30,157 nucleotides of DNA from Physocladia obscura (lineage: Eukaryota; Chytridiomycota; Chytridiomycetes; Chytridiales; Chytriomycetaceae), in contig JADGJH010000112.1 of the NCBI GenBank assembly GCA_027596945.1, positions 1 through 30,157 of the forward strand. Reading direction: 5' to 3'. The notes below the pieces were generated by a model. The model did not search any database. It saw only the letters and a program-made list of their open reading frames with translations, and was not told the DNA's origin. A program made the translations under genes and the position numbers. Positions 17,437 through 27,370 of this stretch are shown here, one piece after another; positions within the stretch are counted from its first letter, which is position 1; every line of letters begins with the position of its first letter.

Positions 17437-17692
17437 GATTTTTTATTATTTTTTTTGTCCGAATTTCGATCAAATGAAATGCCGCAGAGTGACGGGCGTA
17501 GTAGATCATCTAAAAAGACTTTCAAACCAGTATAATTTATCCATCTTTACAGTAACATTTTCGCAATAATCATCGTATCTTCATTTTTCAATAAATATCG
17601 AGAGATGAAAAGTTTATTTAAAACAATTCAAACATCACGCATCAAACAAAACAATAAAGAGACTGGACCGCACACGAGTAAAAAAAAGCCGA

Positions 17693-18466
17693 TTAGTAAC
17701 TTCTCTTAACAGTCTTGGCGAGGAAGTCAGAGTGCTCCTGGTAGGGGGTCTTTGAGAAGTGGGTCTCGGCCCAGAGATCGGGGGTCAGGAAGGCGTAGGT
17801 CTGCGAAATGGCCTGGAAGGTGGCCTTAACAAAGTTGCCGAGGGTCTTGGTGGAGCCGCGCGAGGTGGTGTAGCAATCCTGGATACCAGCCAACTGTAGA
17901 AGACGTTTGGGCTTGGGAGCGGCGACAATACCGGTACCACGCGGGGCGGGCACGAGACGCGAAGTAACGGAACCACACTTTCCAGTAACCTTGGCGGGAA
18001 CGGTGTGCGGGTCACCAAGCACGGTACCCCAGTAACCGCGACGCACTGGAATCACGTTGAGCTTGGCCAAGATGATGGCACCACGGATGGCCGTGGCGAC
18101 TTCCTTCGAGCACTTAACACCCAAGCCGACGTGGCCATTGGAGTCACCAACCACCACACACGCCTTGAAGCGCGTGCGCTGACCGGCGGTCGTCTGCTTC
18201 TGCACTGGCATTATGTTCATCACCTCGTCCTTCAACAACGGCAAGAAGAAGTCCACGATCTGGTACTCCTTGACTGGCAGTGAGAACAAGTAAACTTCCT
18301 CGATCGACTTGATGCGCTGGTCCTTCACCAACCGTCCCAACTTGGTCACTGGGATCCACTCGCCGTCCTTGTCGTCCTTGCGTCCGCGTCCACGTCCACG
18401 TCCACGGTCACCACGTCTTCCGCGTCCTCCACGTCCACGTCCTTCGGCCGCTGCGTTGTCAGCCAT
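17693..18466 (-). CDS. RPS2: 40S ribosomal protein uS5 (S2)
   Basis: A single exon encodes 257 residues, close to yeast Rps2 (254). The N-terminus is an Arg/Gly repeat ([18 protein letters not shown]) of the kind methylated in this protein. The double-stranded-RNA-binding S5 domain follows ([19 protein letters not shown]), then the C-terminal S5 fold ([29 protein letters not shown]). It sits at the mRNA entry channel of the small subunit and affects decoding accuracy. Codon use is strongly biased to C-ending codons, unlike the AT-rich neighbours, as expected for a highly expressed gene. A minus-strand AATAAA lies at 17613-17618, about 75 bases past the stop. PRI2 follows 256 bases downstream on the same strand. 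Confidence 0.98.
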   Translation of the reverse strand: MADNAAAEGRGRGGRGRRGDRGRGRGRGRKDDKDGEWIPVTKLGRLVKDQRIKSIEEVYLFSLPVKEYQIVDFFLPLLKDEVMNIMPVQKQTTAGQRTRFKACVVVGDSNGHVGLGVKCSKEVATAIRGAIILAKLNVIPVRRGYWGTVLGDPHTVPAKVTGKCGSVTSRLVPAPRGTGIVAAPKPKRLLQLAGIQDCYTTSRGSTKTLGNFVKATFQAISQTYAFLTPDLWAETHFSKTPYQEHSDFLAKTVKRSY

Positions 18467-19346
18467 GTTGATTCTGTTTTTATCGTTGTTTTAGCAAATG
18501 GAAACACATCTGTATGAAGTACGTTCATCAAACATCCATCCATCCATCCCCATCCATTACCCATACTCCGTCACTCTCTCGCTTTTATAGCTGCAATGCT
18601 CGTTCGTTCAATCGACCTTCTCTACAATGTCTCTCAATGAGGACAATGGGTATGGAATGGGATATGGGTGAGACTTACGAAGATACTTTTGTGAAGAAAA
18701 AACGGAAAAAAATTTTCTTTTCACTTCATGTCAATAAATACTGGAACGCGTTTCGTTTTTATTCTCCATCTGCTAAATTTATTCTCTGTTTTTTTTTGAA
18801 CTTTTATTTCTTCTGTTTTCTTTTTCCTTTTTTCTTTTAACCTTGTCGTTAAAACATTGACTTTTTGATCCTTCGAGCATTTTAACTGCCTTTTTGTATT
18901 TTTTCTGAAATATCACTCTGCATACCGCAGGCGATTAGAAACATTGAATTATCAAAAGTAAAAGAAAGTGCAATCAAGCGACACAGCAGCAACATTCACA
19001 AAAATTCTGCGCGAAATATAGTTTAATTTTCTTCAATTTTCTGTATCATATCTCTTCTTTTGTGAGTAAAAGCAGTAATAAGACACTTTTTGCAATATGA
19101 ATGAAATTAATGAAATTTTTTGATCGCTTTTGAGGGAAAAAATGGAGAAACATATGCTGAAGGCTCACGGTCAAATAATGTCAGTTTAAATAAGTCATAA
19201 AACATTCCCCAAAGCATGAGATATTTTGGGGAGAGAAAATCATGAAACTTTTCGAAAAACAAGGAAGTGATAAATGAAATTTTTTTGGCTTGGCTGAGGA
19301 AAGTATAAAAACAGTGTTTGTAATTTCCCTTCACAATCAGAAAGAA
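18467..19346. promoter_or_regulatory. divergent upstream region of RPS2 and protease
   Basis: About 880 bases separate the minus-strand RPS2 start from the plus-strand protease start. The sequence has many pyrimidine tracts (18520-18600, 18770-18840) typical of ribosomal-protein-gene leaders, and AT-rich DNA beyond. TATAAAA at 19304-19310, 37 bases before the protease ATG, is a candidate TATA element. No other gene is seen. Confidence 0.45.
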
Positions 19347-20877
19347 ATGAAATTGAGTGCACTGATTCTTGCAGTCGCGGCTGTCAATGCGGTAAAATCT
19401 TTGCTGGTTTAAATTCCCAACATAGATTGATCGCTTCATAAACAATCAGGTTTCAGTGACAAAGGATCCGTCCAAGTTCAAGGGATCTTTAAACAGTATT
19501 CAGAACGGCATTGCCCGCCATGGCCTCAACATCACTTTGACTGGAGTTTCTGCAAACAAACGTCGTCAATCGTTTCTGGCAAATTATGTCGACGAACTGT
19601 ATACCACCACTGCCACGATTGCAGGGCAAACTTTCAGTTTTGACTTGGATACTGGCTCTTCAGACGTTTGGGTGCGCGGCGCGTCTTGCACATCAGCTGA
19701 CGGCTCGTGTGGGGTGACTGGGCAAACGACTTTTCAAACTTCGTCTGCTGCCACAGACACCGGTAAGACTTGGACAACTGACTATGGATCTGGATCCGTT
19801 ACCGGAGAAATTTTTTCTGGAACTATTGCACTGGATGGTGTTATTGCCACTATCAACTTTGGTGTATCCACACACGAGACTGGATTTAGCTCTCCTGGCG
19901 ACGGGCTCTGGGGTCTTGCATTCTCCACAATCAATGAAATCTCTGGTGGAAACTATGTCGCTGGCGGCCAAATTTCTTCATTCGCTTTTTACTTGTCCAA
20001 CTGGATCAATGGTGACGCTGGTGAATTGACAATCAATGGTGTTGACACCACAAAATACACTGGAACTTTTGAATACATTGACATCTCGTCAGACACGTAC
20101 TACGCCTTTAGCCCAGCTGGAGGGGCATTCAGCGTCAATGGTGTTTCAACCGCACTGACCAATACCAACAAAATTGCCATTGCAGACACTGGCACCACTC
20201 TTCTTTTCGCGCCTACTGCTGTTGCCTCTGCCGTTAACGAAGCTATCGGGGCTTCAGCATACAACTCCGAAACCGGAATATACGCAATCGCCTGCTCTGT
20301 TCTCAACACTGGCCCAGCCGTCACTTTCACTCTGGGTACCGTTTCTATCGACATTGGCCCGCACGAGTATGTGTTGTCTGAAGGGGACGGAACGTGTTTT
20401 TCTGGTATCACGACGATCGGATCCGTCACGGATAGTACTGTTGCGTATATTTTCGGGGACGTGTTTTTGCGCGCTGCCTATACCGTATTTGATGTGGCCA
20501 ATAATAAATTGGGATTCGCGCAGGCCGTGCACCCGACTGCCATTGTTAACGATATTTCTGCAACACTTGCATCGTTAATTCCGGCTACTGCCACCCCAAC
20601 TGCTGGTGCAATTACCACTACTAATTCTGTTGCGGCTACTACGATGACAACTACTGTTGCTGCTGCGACAACTGATGCTACTGTGACCACTGCCGCAACT
20701 ACAAATAATAATGTGCTATCCACGACCACAATAACAATTGTAGTTCCAACCACCACAGCTACTACAACGACTGCTGCTGCTCCCACCGCGACCACGACCA
20801 CCAAAAAAACTAAAACTACCACCAAGAAACACAATACGAAGTCAAAGAAAAGTCATCATAAAAACCACCACAATTGA
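19347..20877 (+). CDS. secreted pepsin-like aspartic protease (A1), paralogue of the 4231-5919 gene
   Basis: Exons 19347-19391 and 19450-20877 give 490 residues. Residues 1-15 are a signal peptide (MKLSALILAVAAVNA). Catalytic Asp are in FDLDTGSS (residue 82) and IADTGTT (residue 261). Much of the A1 domain is near-identical in motif order to the other protease, including VDELYTTT, DVWVRGASCTS and YIFGDVFLRAAYTVFD. The first intron falls at the same place, after the signal peptide, but the second intron of the paralogue (inside Asn-Gly) is missing here. The C-terminus is Thr/Ala-rich and ends in a Lys/His-rich tail (KKSHHKNHHN) in place of the Cys-rich module. It is presumably secreted. AATAAA follows at 20901-20906. 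Confidence 0.94.
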
Positions 20878-21346
20878 ATATTCATTTACCCCGTAAATTT
20901 AATAAAAACAGAGTATTTTGGTCCATAAATGTATAATGGCAATGCAAATTTAAATATACTACATTATTTTTCGTTTAAATAAAGAAATTCATGAGATTCA
21001 AAAGAAACAGGAATATTATACACAAAAAACACATATTTGAAGTATAAGACCATAGATTAATTAGTTGGATTGCAAAATTCTACGACACAAAATTAGACCT
21101 GCACAGGCACTGTGGTGGATAATGAGGATCGGACAATCGATTTGACTGCGAAAATTTTTTATTCATAAAAGGCCAGTTGAATGTAAATTGATTCGAAACT
21201 TCAAGTTTTTACCTGGTTTTTTTTGAAGGGTCAGAAAATTTTTGGTCAAACTGGCGGATTTTATCAGGATTAATGATCAACAAAATCGTGGGAAATCTGT
21301 GATAGTGGCGACATCAATTTGCGGAACGGAAAGAAGAAAAAAAAAC
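20878..21346. other. intergenic, no gene seen
   Basis: This stretch contains the protease 3' end (poly(A) signal at 20901) and the upstream region of the nitroreductase. It is AT-rich. An open frame from 21242 runs into the nitroreductase but has no ATG before 21347. Confidence 0.5.
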
Positions 21347-22359
21347 ATGAGTGAATCATACACGAGCATAGACACGTCAACGGCGCTTTCTGCGCTGTTC
21401 CTTTCACATCGCTCCATTCGTAGTTACACGAAAGATCCAGTACCACAGGAACTTCTAGAAGCTGCTATCGGTGAAGCTATTGCTGGCGGATCTTCGTCTG
21501 GTAACCTCAACTCTTACTCCTTTATTATCACTCGCGATGCAGCCAAGAAAGCTGCCCTGTTTCCATTGCATTCTGAACAAGATATGGTTACTGAATGCGC
21601 CGTCGTGATAACCATTTGCGCTGACTGGTTTCGCACACGAGAATGGCTGAGTCAGCGCGGTGCTAAAGATAACTTTGACAACTTCTTTGGCTATCATGTC
21701 GGTGTTGTCGATGCTATTATTGTTGCCCAAAATCTTGTACTGGGGTTGGAGGCCCGTGGATTAGGAATTTGTTATTTGGGAACTACTCTGAGTTCAATGA
21801 CCGAAATTTCGGACGTGCTGGAGTTACCTGGTTGAGTAACTTTCGTCAAACCAGAGATTTCAAATAATTCACTCTGCTGACATAATTTCTGTTTTTAGAA
21901 ACTTGCATTCCAATCACAACCTTGACTGTCGGTTATCCCGCTGAGAATCCTCCAAAACGTGACAGGCTCCCAACCGCTGCTTACATCCACAATGAGACGT
22001 ACAGACTGCCTGATCCGACAGAAATTTCAGAAATCTATAGTAAACGTGAAGTTAATGGATGGAACCGTTATATGGCCATGCCAAGACTCAAGGACGCGAT
22101 TGAAGAGGCAGGAATTAAAAATTTAGCCGAATTTTATACTTCTGATAAAAAATATCCTGAGTCAGCTTTGCTTCAAGACGGAACTAATGTTTTGAATTCA
22201 TTGGCGAAGAAACGATTTGTTGATATTGCTGGGGGGTACATTGGATCTGAGTCGATTGCGAAGCATTCCAAAAAGATAACCAAGACGACGACGAAGACAA
22301 CCACAAATCCATCTGGTAAAAAAACTACTACAACGATCGTTTCGACTTCTTTTACTTGA
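21347..22359 (+). CDS. NAD(P)H nitroreductase / flavin reductase family protein
   Basis: Exons 21347-21830 and 21899-22359 give 314 residues. The N-terminal SHRSIRSYTKDPVP is the FMN-phosphate-binding signature of the nitroreductase fold. DAIIVAQNLVLGLEARGLGICYLG is the central helix and strand, and the C-terminal NGWNRYMAMPRL is seen in NfsA-type members. These FMN enzymes use NAD(P)H to reduce quinones, nitro compounds or flavins; the substrate cannot be told from sequence. It has no signal peptide, so it is probably cytosolic. The last 40 residues are an unusual Lys/Thr-rich tail not found in bacterial members. AATAAA lies at 22394-22399. The gene converges on the fluoride exporter, with 86 bases between stops. 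Confidence 0.9.
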
Positions 22360-22445
22360 CGAAAAGTTTTCTTCCTTTCGATAAAGTCTGCCCAATAAAA
22401 AATTTTGCTCATATTCAGTACTACACTCTACTATTGTATTAAAGT

Positions 22446-23801
22446 TCACACAGTGAAAGGATAAGCAATAGAGACAGCAACCCCTCCAACAACAACGCTG
22501 GCCCAAAAATAAACACTCGCGTCCCATAACCCCATCCCATTAACCTCATTTGCAAAAGTCGACAAAGTCGTCAATGCTCCGGTGAACCCATCTCCAACAC
22601 CCCCACTCACTGCCGCAATCGCAAGTTCCCCCATCCCTCCGCGCACAAGTGCCGCCGCCACTGCTGCCCGAACAATGCATCCAACAACGTTGACGAGAAA
22701 CGTGCCGAGTGGCAGCTTCAGTAGTAGGCGTCGTCGCCGTCTGCTGCTCAGCTGTGTTTTGTTGTTGAGATGCAGTGATGCTTGCCACCGGATTACGGCG
22801 CCAACTGGCGCGAAAAGACATGCAAACGCCCAAGAAGCGACGGCGTAATTGCTGAATGCGACACTTGTAGCTGTTGCTGCGATTGTGGCAATGGATGCAA
22901 GAACAGCGAGGAATAATAGAATGCAATCCGGAAGTGAGAGAGATGCAAAAAAAGATTTCGATGATGATATCGGCAGTTGTGGTTGTGGTTGAGGTGGTGG
23001 TGTTGGTGGTGTCAACCACGATATGTAAGTTAACGAAGTTGCAATTATTGCGCCAAAATGAAGGGTAGAGAGTGCCATTCCGATTGTGACTGCAATTATT
23101 GTGAAGGCTGAGACAATATTTGTGAAAGTAAAATGTGAGGCAGAGATAGCAAACATTGATGATCCTGTCAACGCTTCAACAACAGTCAACTAAATTTCGA
23201 GTTAAATTAGTTCATAATTCGCGTGGGAATAAATAAAATGAAATAAACGATGTTGAACCATGAAACTTGAAAAAGTAGTTATTGTTCCGCATAGTCCAGT
23301 TGTTAATCCAATATACAATGATGTAGATATTTGTGTTATTTGATGTTTCTTCGCTTGAAACAGCCCAAAAAGAAAGCATCCGATCATCTGTGGCCATGCA
23401 AGAGGACTGTAATTTGTTCCTTAGTTCTCTTCTTTTTGCCATACTTGACGTTTTTCTTACAAAACGGGGGCTCCTTCGTAAGTGTTCAAATCAGACAATG
23501 AAACTCGAATCATGACCCCGATAATGCTGAAAAAGCAAATTGCAGAAAATGAAACGTATTTGTTTTCAAACGCAACAGGCGGAGGCGGCGGTGGTGCCGC
23601 AATCGTTTGTTTCGGATCCAATTTGCTTGAATGTATTGAGGGAAGCTCAAGAGCTTCTTCATCTTCGTCACTGTTGGAATCGGAATCGCGACTTTCCGCA
23701 AGAGTTGTTACGACGAATTCATCATTGGGGGTGAGGTTAAGAGCTTGAATTGGCGTGCTGCCAGTTGCAACCAACAAATTTGTTTGTGGTGACATCTCCA
23801 T
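22446..23801 (-). CDS. FEX1: fluoride export channel (two fused CrcB/Fluc domains)
   Basis: Exons 23461-23801, 23259-23406 and 22446-23189 give 410 residues. FEX proteins let fluoride leave the cell through the plasma membrane. The first domain shows FFSIIGVMIRV, PLAWPQMIGCFLFGLF and GLTTGLCGTITTFSSFM. The second shows PVGAVIRWQ, LPLGTFLVNVVGC and GGVGDGFTGALTTLSTFANEV. Both have the Phe-box TTxSxF motif. The pore Asn of helix 2 is kept in the second domain (LVNVVG) but is Gln in the first (WPQMIG). Such asymmetry is known for eukaryotic FEX, where one pore is vestigial. The N-terminus (about 80 residues) is acidic and probably cytosolic, with a Pro run. The linker between domains is longer than usual and Pro/Gln-rich. 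Introns are 54 and 69 bases; the second uses a GTTCAA donor. The ATG at 23801 is the first in frame. Confidence 0.92.
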
Positions 23802-23958
23802 TTCCAAAAATAAAAATAAAAATACAAATACTTTCAAACATGATGTGTCTGGTTCAGAATTTCTTTATTTAAGTATTGGAGAATGAAAAAAAAAATGAAA
23901 AAACAAACACAACAGCAAAAAACGACAAACAAAACAGATTCACTTGAAGCAAAAGTTA

Positions 23959-25060
23959 TTACTTTGAAGTGGCGTGCTTCATAAGCCATTGCAGTGTAAG
24001 ATCAATATTCACAGAATTCTTTGCTGAAATAGAATAGCATGAAACTTCTCTGTTAGTGATATTCTTCAAGCCCCTAAAGAAAAATAAGATATCATTGAAC
24101 ATCTAATCGAAAACGTTGTGCCTTGTTCTCTTACATCTGATCGATAACAGCTTCAACATTCAAAGCTCCGGGCAAATCATTCTTGTTTCCTAAAACAAGA
24201 ATCGGAATATTGACGAGTTGGGGTTTTTCAAGCAGTGTGTGTAGTTCAGTTCGAGCAGCGGGAATTTTCGCATGGTCTGCAGAGTCAAGAACGAATACTA
24301 TTGCGTTGACACCTGTTTTTTTTTGGAGGTAAGCATGGATGGCGCCGGAAAAGCACTGATTTTTTAACCTCGGCAATATCGTTCCCACATTGCTCTAAAT
24401 CGCGCCTGGCCACCCAAATCCCACAATTTCATTACGACCTACGTATTAATTCAAAATTTTGGAAATAAATATTTCAGGAAAGGGCGTGGGAAAAATAAAA
24501 TCCAACCGCGCCTTTGGTCACTTTTCTAAAATATTCGAAATTAAAAGAGTACGACATTTTTAATGATTCGCAGTTAGTTTTCGCATAAAAGCATGATCCG
24601 AATGTCGGATGAGAAATTATATCGAAGTTTCTGTAAGTTAATCGAGACTGAAAAAGAAACGTGAGAAGTACAGGCGAACCTCATATTAAATCCGACAGTG
24701 GGAATCATATCTTCGGTAAACTCGCCGTTCTAGATGAACAAGAGGTTCAGACACCCAGCAGAAAGAATATTTCAATGGCGAGAATTAAAAATAAATCGGG
24801 GAAAAAAAGAGAGCATAAGAAGCAGGCAAAGCAGAATGAATGGGAACGGCGTTGATGTTCCGATGATACAGACCGCAATTACGTTAACGAGAGTTGTTTT
24901 TCCGGAGTTTTGCAAGCCAACGAGCGTTAGTTCCATTTCTGGATTGGGATTGAGATTAGTTAATGGGAAATTTGGGCCAAAGCAAGAGGGTAGCGCATAG
25001 ACCTTGCTTAAAAAAAAGGCTTCTGAGCCAGTTGAGGATTGCGGAGAGGAAGCTGTCCAT
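23959..25060 (-). CDS. ARL8: Arf-like small GTPase Arl8
   Basis: Seven exons, 25003-25060, 24874-24938, 24680-24729, 24507-24525, 24369-24438, 24135-24312 and 23959-24073, give 184 residues (human ARL8 has 186). All junctions are GT-AG. G-motifs: GLQNSGKTT (P-loop), [15 protein letters not shown] (switch I, spanning three exons), [17 protein letters not shown] (switch II), NKND and SISAK. The amphipathic N-terminal helix [19 protein letters not shown] has no myristoylation Gly, as in Arl8, which is N-acetylated instead. Arl8 works on lysosomes/vacuoles, linking them to kinesin and tethering factors. The 19-nt fourth exon is easily missed. The gene starts 82 bp from the divergent F-box/LRR gene. 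Confidence 0.96.
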
Positions 25061-25142
25061 AGCGTCGAGATGATGGTTGATTCGTCTTGATTTGATTTGT
25101 TGATTGATTCTTGATTTAACTGACTAAACAGGAAGAAATTGG
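25061..25142. promoter_or_regulatory. 82-bp divergent promoter region
   Basis: This is the whole space between the ATG of ARL8 (minus) and the ATG of the F-box/LRR gene (plus). It contains repeats of TTGATT (about 25090-25115). There is no TATA box. A shared bidirectional promoter is the simplest reading. Confidence 0.6.
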
Positions 25143-27225
25143 ATGGACAGTTTACCAACGGAACTGGTCGACAGAATTCTTTGCTTCTGCGACCGGGCGA
25201 CCCTGGGTAGGCTTTCGCGCAGCAGCTGGCGTTTGCGTGGCGAAGCGCTTCCACTGCTGTGGCGCATCGTGGCGCCAGCAAAGGCGGCCCAGCTGTGGGC
25301 AGTGCTGATGGCCACACCGACACTGCCTTCCCCGTCACCGTCAAGCACAAGCTGGGCAGTACAGCCATCGCAACAGCAAGCACAGCATACACTTCAACTG
25401 CAACCGGCACTGCTCGAATCGCACCGCTCCCGCTCTGTCACTCACTCCGTTGCCATTGCCGCTCCGCACCCAAACTTTACGCTTGTTGCTGTTGTGGATC
25501 TTTCGCGTCTCTCCTCCGCTGACGCTAGTCTTTCCGCGCCGCTCGCAATCCTGGTTGGCCGTTGTCGCAATCTTCGTGCCATCGACCTGTCTTACTGTGC
25601 TTGGGTGTGTCCATCTTTCGAAATGAACAATCAATTCAACTCATTGTACTCATCAAAAAAATACAATACAAAACTAGCTTAGAGACAAAGATCTGCCCAC
25701 ACTTGCCCAGGCCGTTGCTCTTGAGTCATTGGCTCTCAACAACTGCTCAGCCATAACCGCTTCGACTCTGCACCGTCCCCTTTCAGCGTTGTCTCGTCTC
25801 AAACATTTGTCGCTGCTCGGCTGCACCGGAATCTCTTCCCTTCAATATGCTTTTGAAGCTATTGCCGGTCCGCTTGTTTCAATCGATTTGCGAAACATCT
25901 TCTCCCTCGTTGACATCAACAACACTCTTGAATACATCTTCTCCCGTTGCCGATTCACTCTTCGCCATTTATACATTCCGGCTCATTTTCTTTCTTCTGA
26001 TGCCTTCGCAATTCTTGTCAATCTTTCAAAGCCATTTGTTCCGTTGCACACAATTCACATTGACTCGCCCACTTCTTTTTCTGACACTTGTCTCGCATAT
26101 TTGTCCAAACATATCGATTCTTTGACTGTCTTGTCTCTTAGTCAGGCTTCTTTTTTAACATCTTCCAGCTTAGGTAGGATTCTTCAGTGCTATCTTCTTT
26201 CTTTTTTTTTTCTCTTGCCCTTCTTTTGGCTTTTTTGTTAATTAAAAAGAATAAAAGGCGCGTTTCTTGGCCATGCTAGAGGTGGGCTCCTCTCCAATGT
26301 GGATTTGTCTCATATTCCAGGTGTGGACGATGTTGTGATTCAAACTCTTGCTTCTTCGACAGCAAAATTGGAAACATTGAAGCTAAATGGATGTCTCCGA
26401 ATTGGAGATTCTGCTCTTGCAATAATTGCACACGCGTTTCCAGGACTCTGCCAACTATACCTTGATTATACCTGCGTTACTGCCGTTGGCGTAAAAATGG
26501 CCTTATTGGGAAACTCATATTCAACTGAAAACATCGATATTAATCACTTAAACTTGCTGATGCTTAAGTATTTGTCCTTGTCAAATTGTCAGCATGTTTT
26601 GGGTAGCGACGTGCACCATTTAGCGCGTGTTTGTTGGTGGGAAGAAAACTCGACTGCAGATACAGTTTCACGGCCAGTCTCGTTCCAGCAACAACAACAA
26701 TTTGCGGCATTATCTTCGTTTGCCTCTTTTGTTCCTCCAATTCCACCATCAATAGCGTCTCGCGCAAGACAAAGCACAATGAGTATTGTAAATTCGTCTC
26801 GTATTCGAGAACTATGGACCACAACCTCAGCAAATCGTGAAAGCATTGACATGGAACCACTGCTAAATCTGGAAATTCCAGAGCCTCACAAAAATGGGAA
26901 CAGTAGTAGCAACAGCGGTGGCAGCAGTCCACGGTTCTCAGTGTTGAAGAATTTCAACAGAAGCAACAGCAGTAGTCCAGCATTCAGCTCTGGCCATCAT
27001 CACGGAAGTGTTGCTCCACGAAGTCACTCTTTTCTACTATTGCGTGGATCACCTGGTGATCGGAACTCAATTTTTTCTTTTACTTCAACTTTAACTGGCA
27101 CTGTGAGTGGTGGTGGTGGTGGTGTTGGTGGGCGAATGACAACTGGAAGTGATGGGATTAAACTGGATCCGACTCTAGTTGTTTTTGTAGGTTCAAGAAA
27201 CGTGGATCGTATTCGTGACCTTTAG
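25143..27225 (+). CDS. F-box / leucine-rich-repeat protein
   Basis: Exons 25143-25606, 25683-26173 and 26258-27225 give 640 residues. The F-box is at the very N-terminus (DSLPTELVDRILCFCDRATL...), the part that would bind Skp1 in an SCF ubiquitin ligase. From about residue 145 come AMN1-like LRRs: LRAIDLSYCAWV, LESLALNNCSAI, LKHLSLLGCTGI, LETLKLNGCLRIGD and LKYLSLSNCQHV. The repeats would recognise a substrate, which is unknown. The last 200 residues are low-complexity: Gln-run, Ser/Asn-rich, HHHG and a poly-Gly stretch. Exon 1 between F-box and LRR is also Gln/Ser/Pro-rich. The first donor has three overlapping GT choices; only 25607 (GTGTCC) keeps the frame. The gene shares its promoter with ARL8 and converges on the F-box/ankyrin gene. 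Confidence 0.88.
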
Positions 27226-27370
27226 ATTTTTTCTCTCTTGTTTTCTTCTTTTGTTTCCATCATATTATAATAACATGTTAAGGGGGCTGGCACACTGGAA
27301 ATCAATAAATTCGCAGCTGTAGTAGCTATAGTTGTTCGAGTATTGGGATGTTTTATACGACAACATTTAT

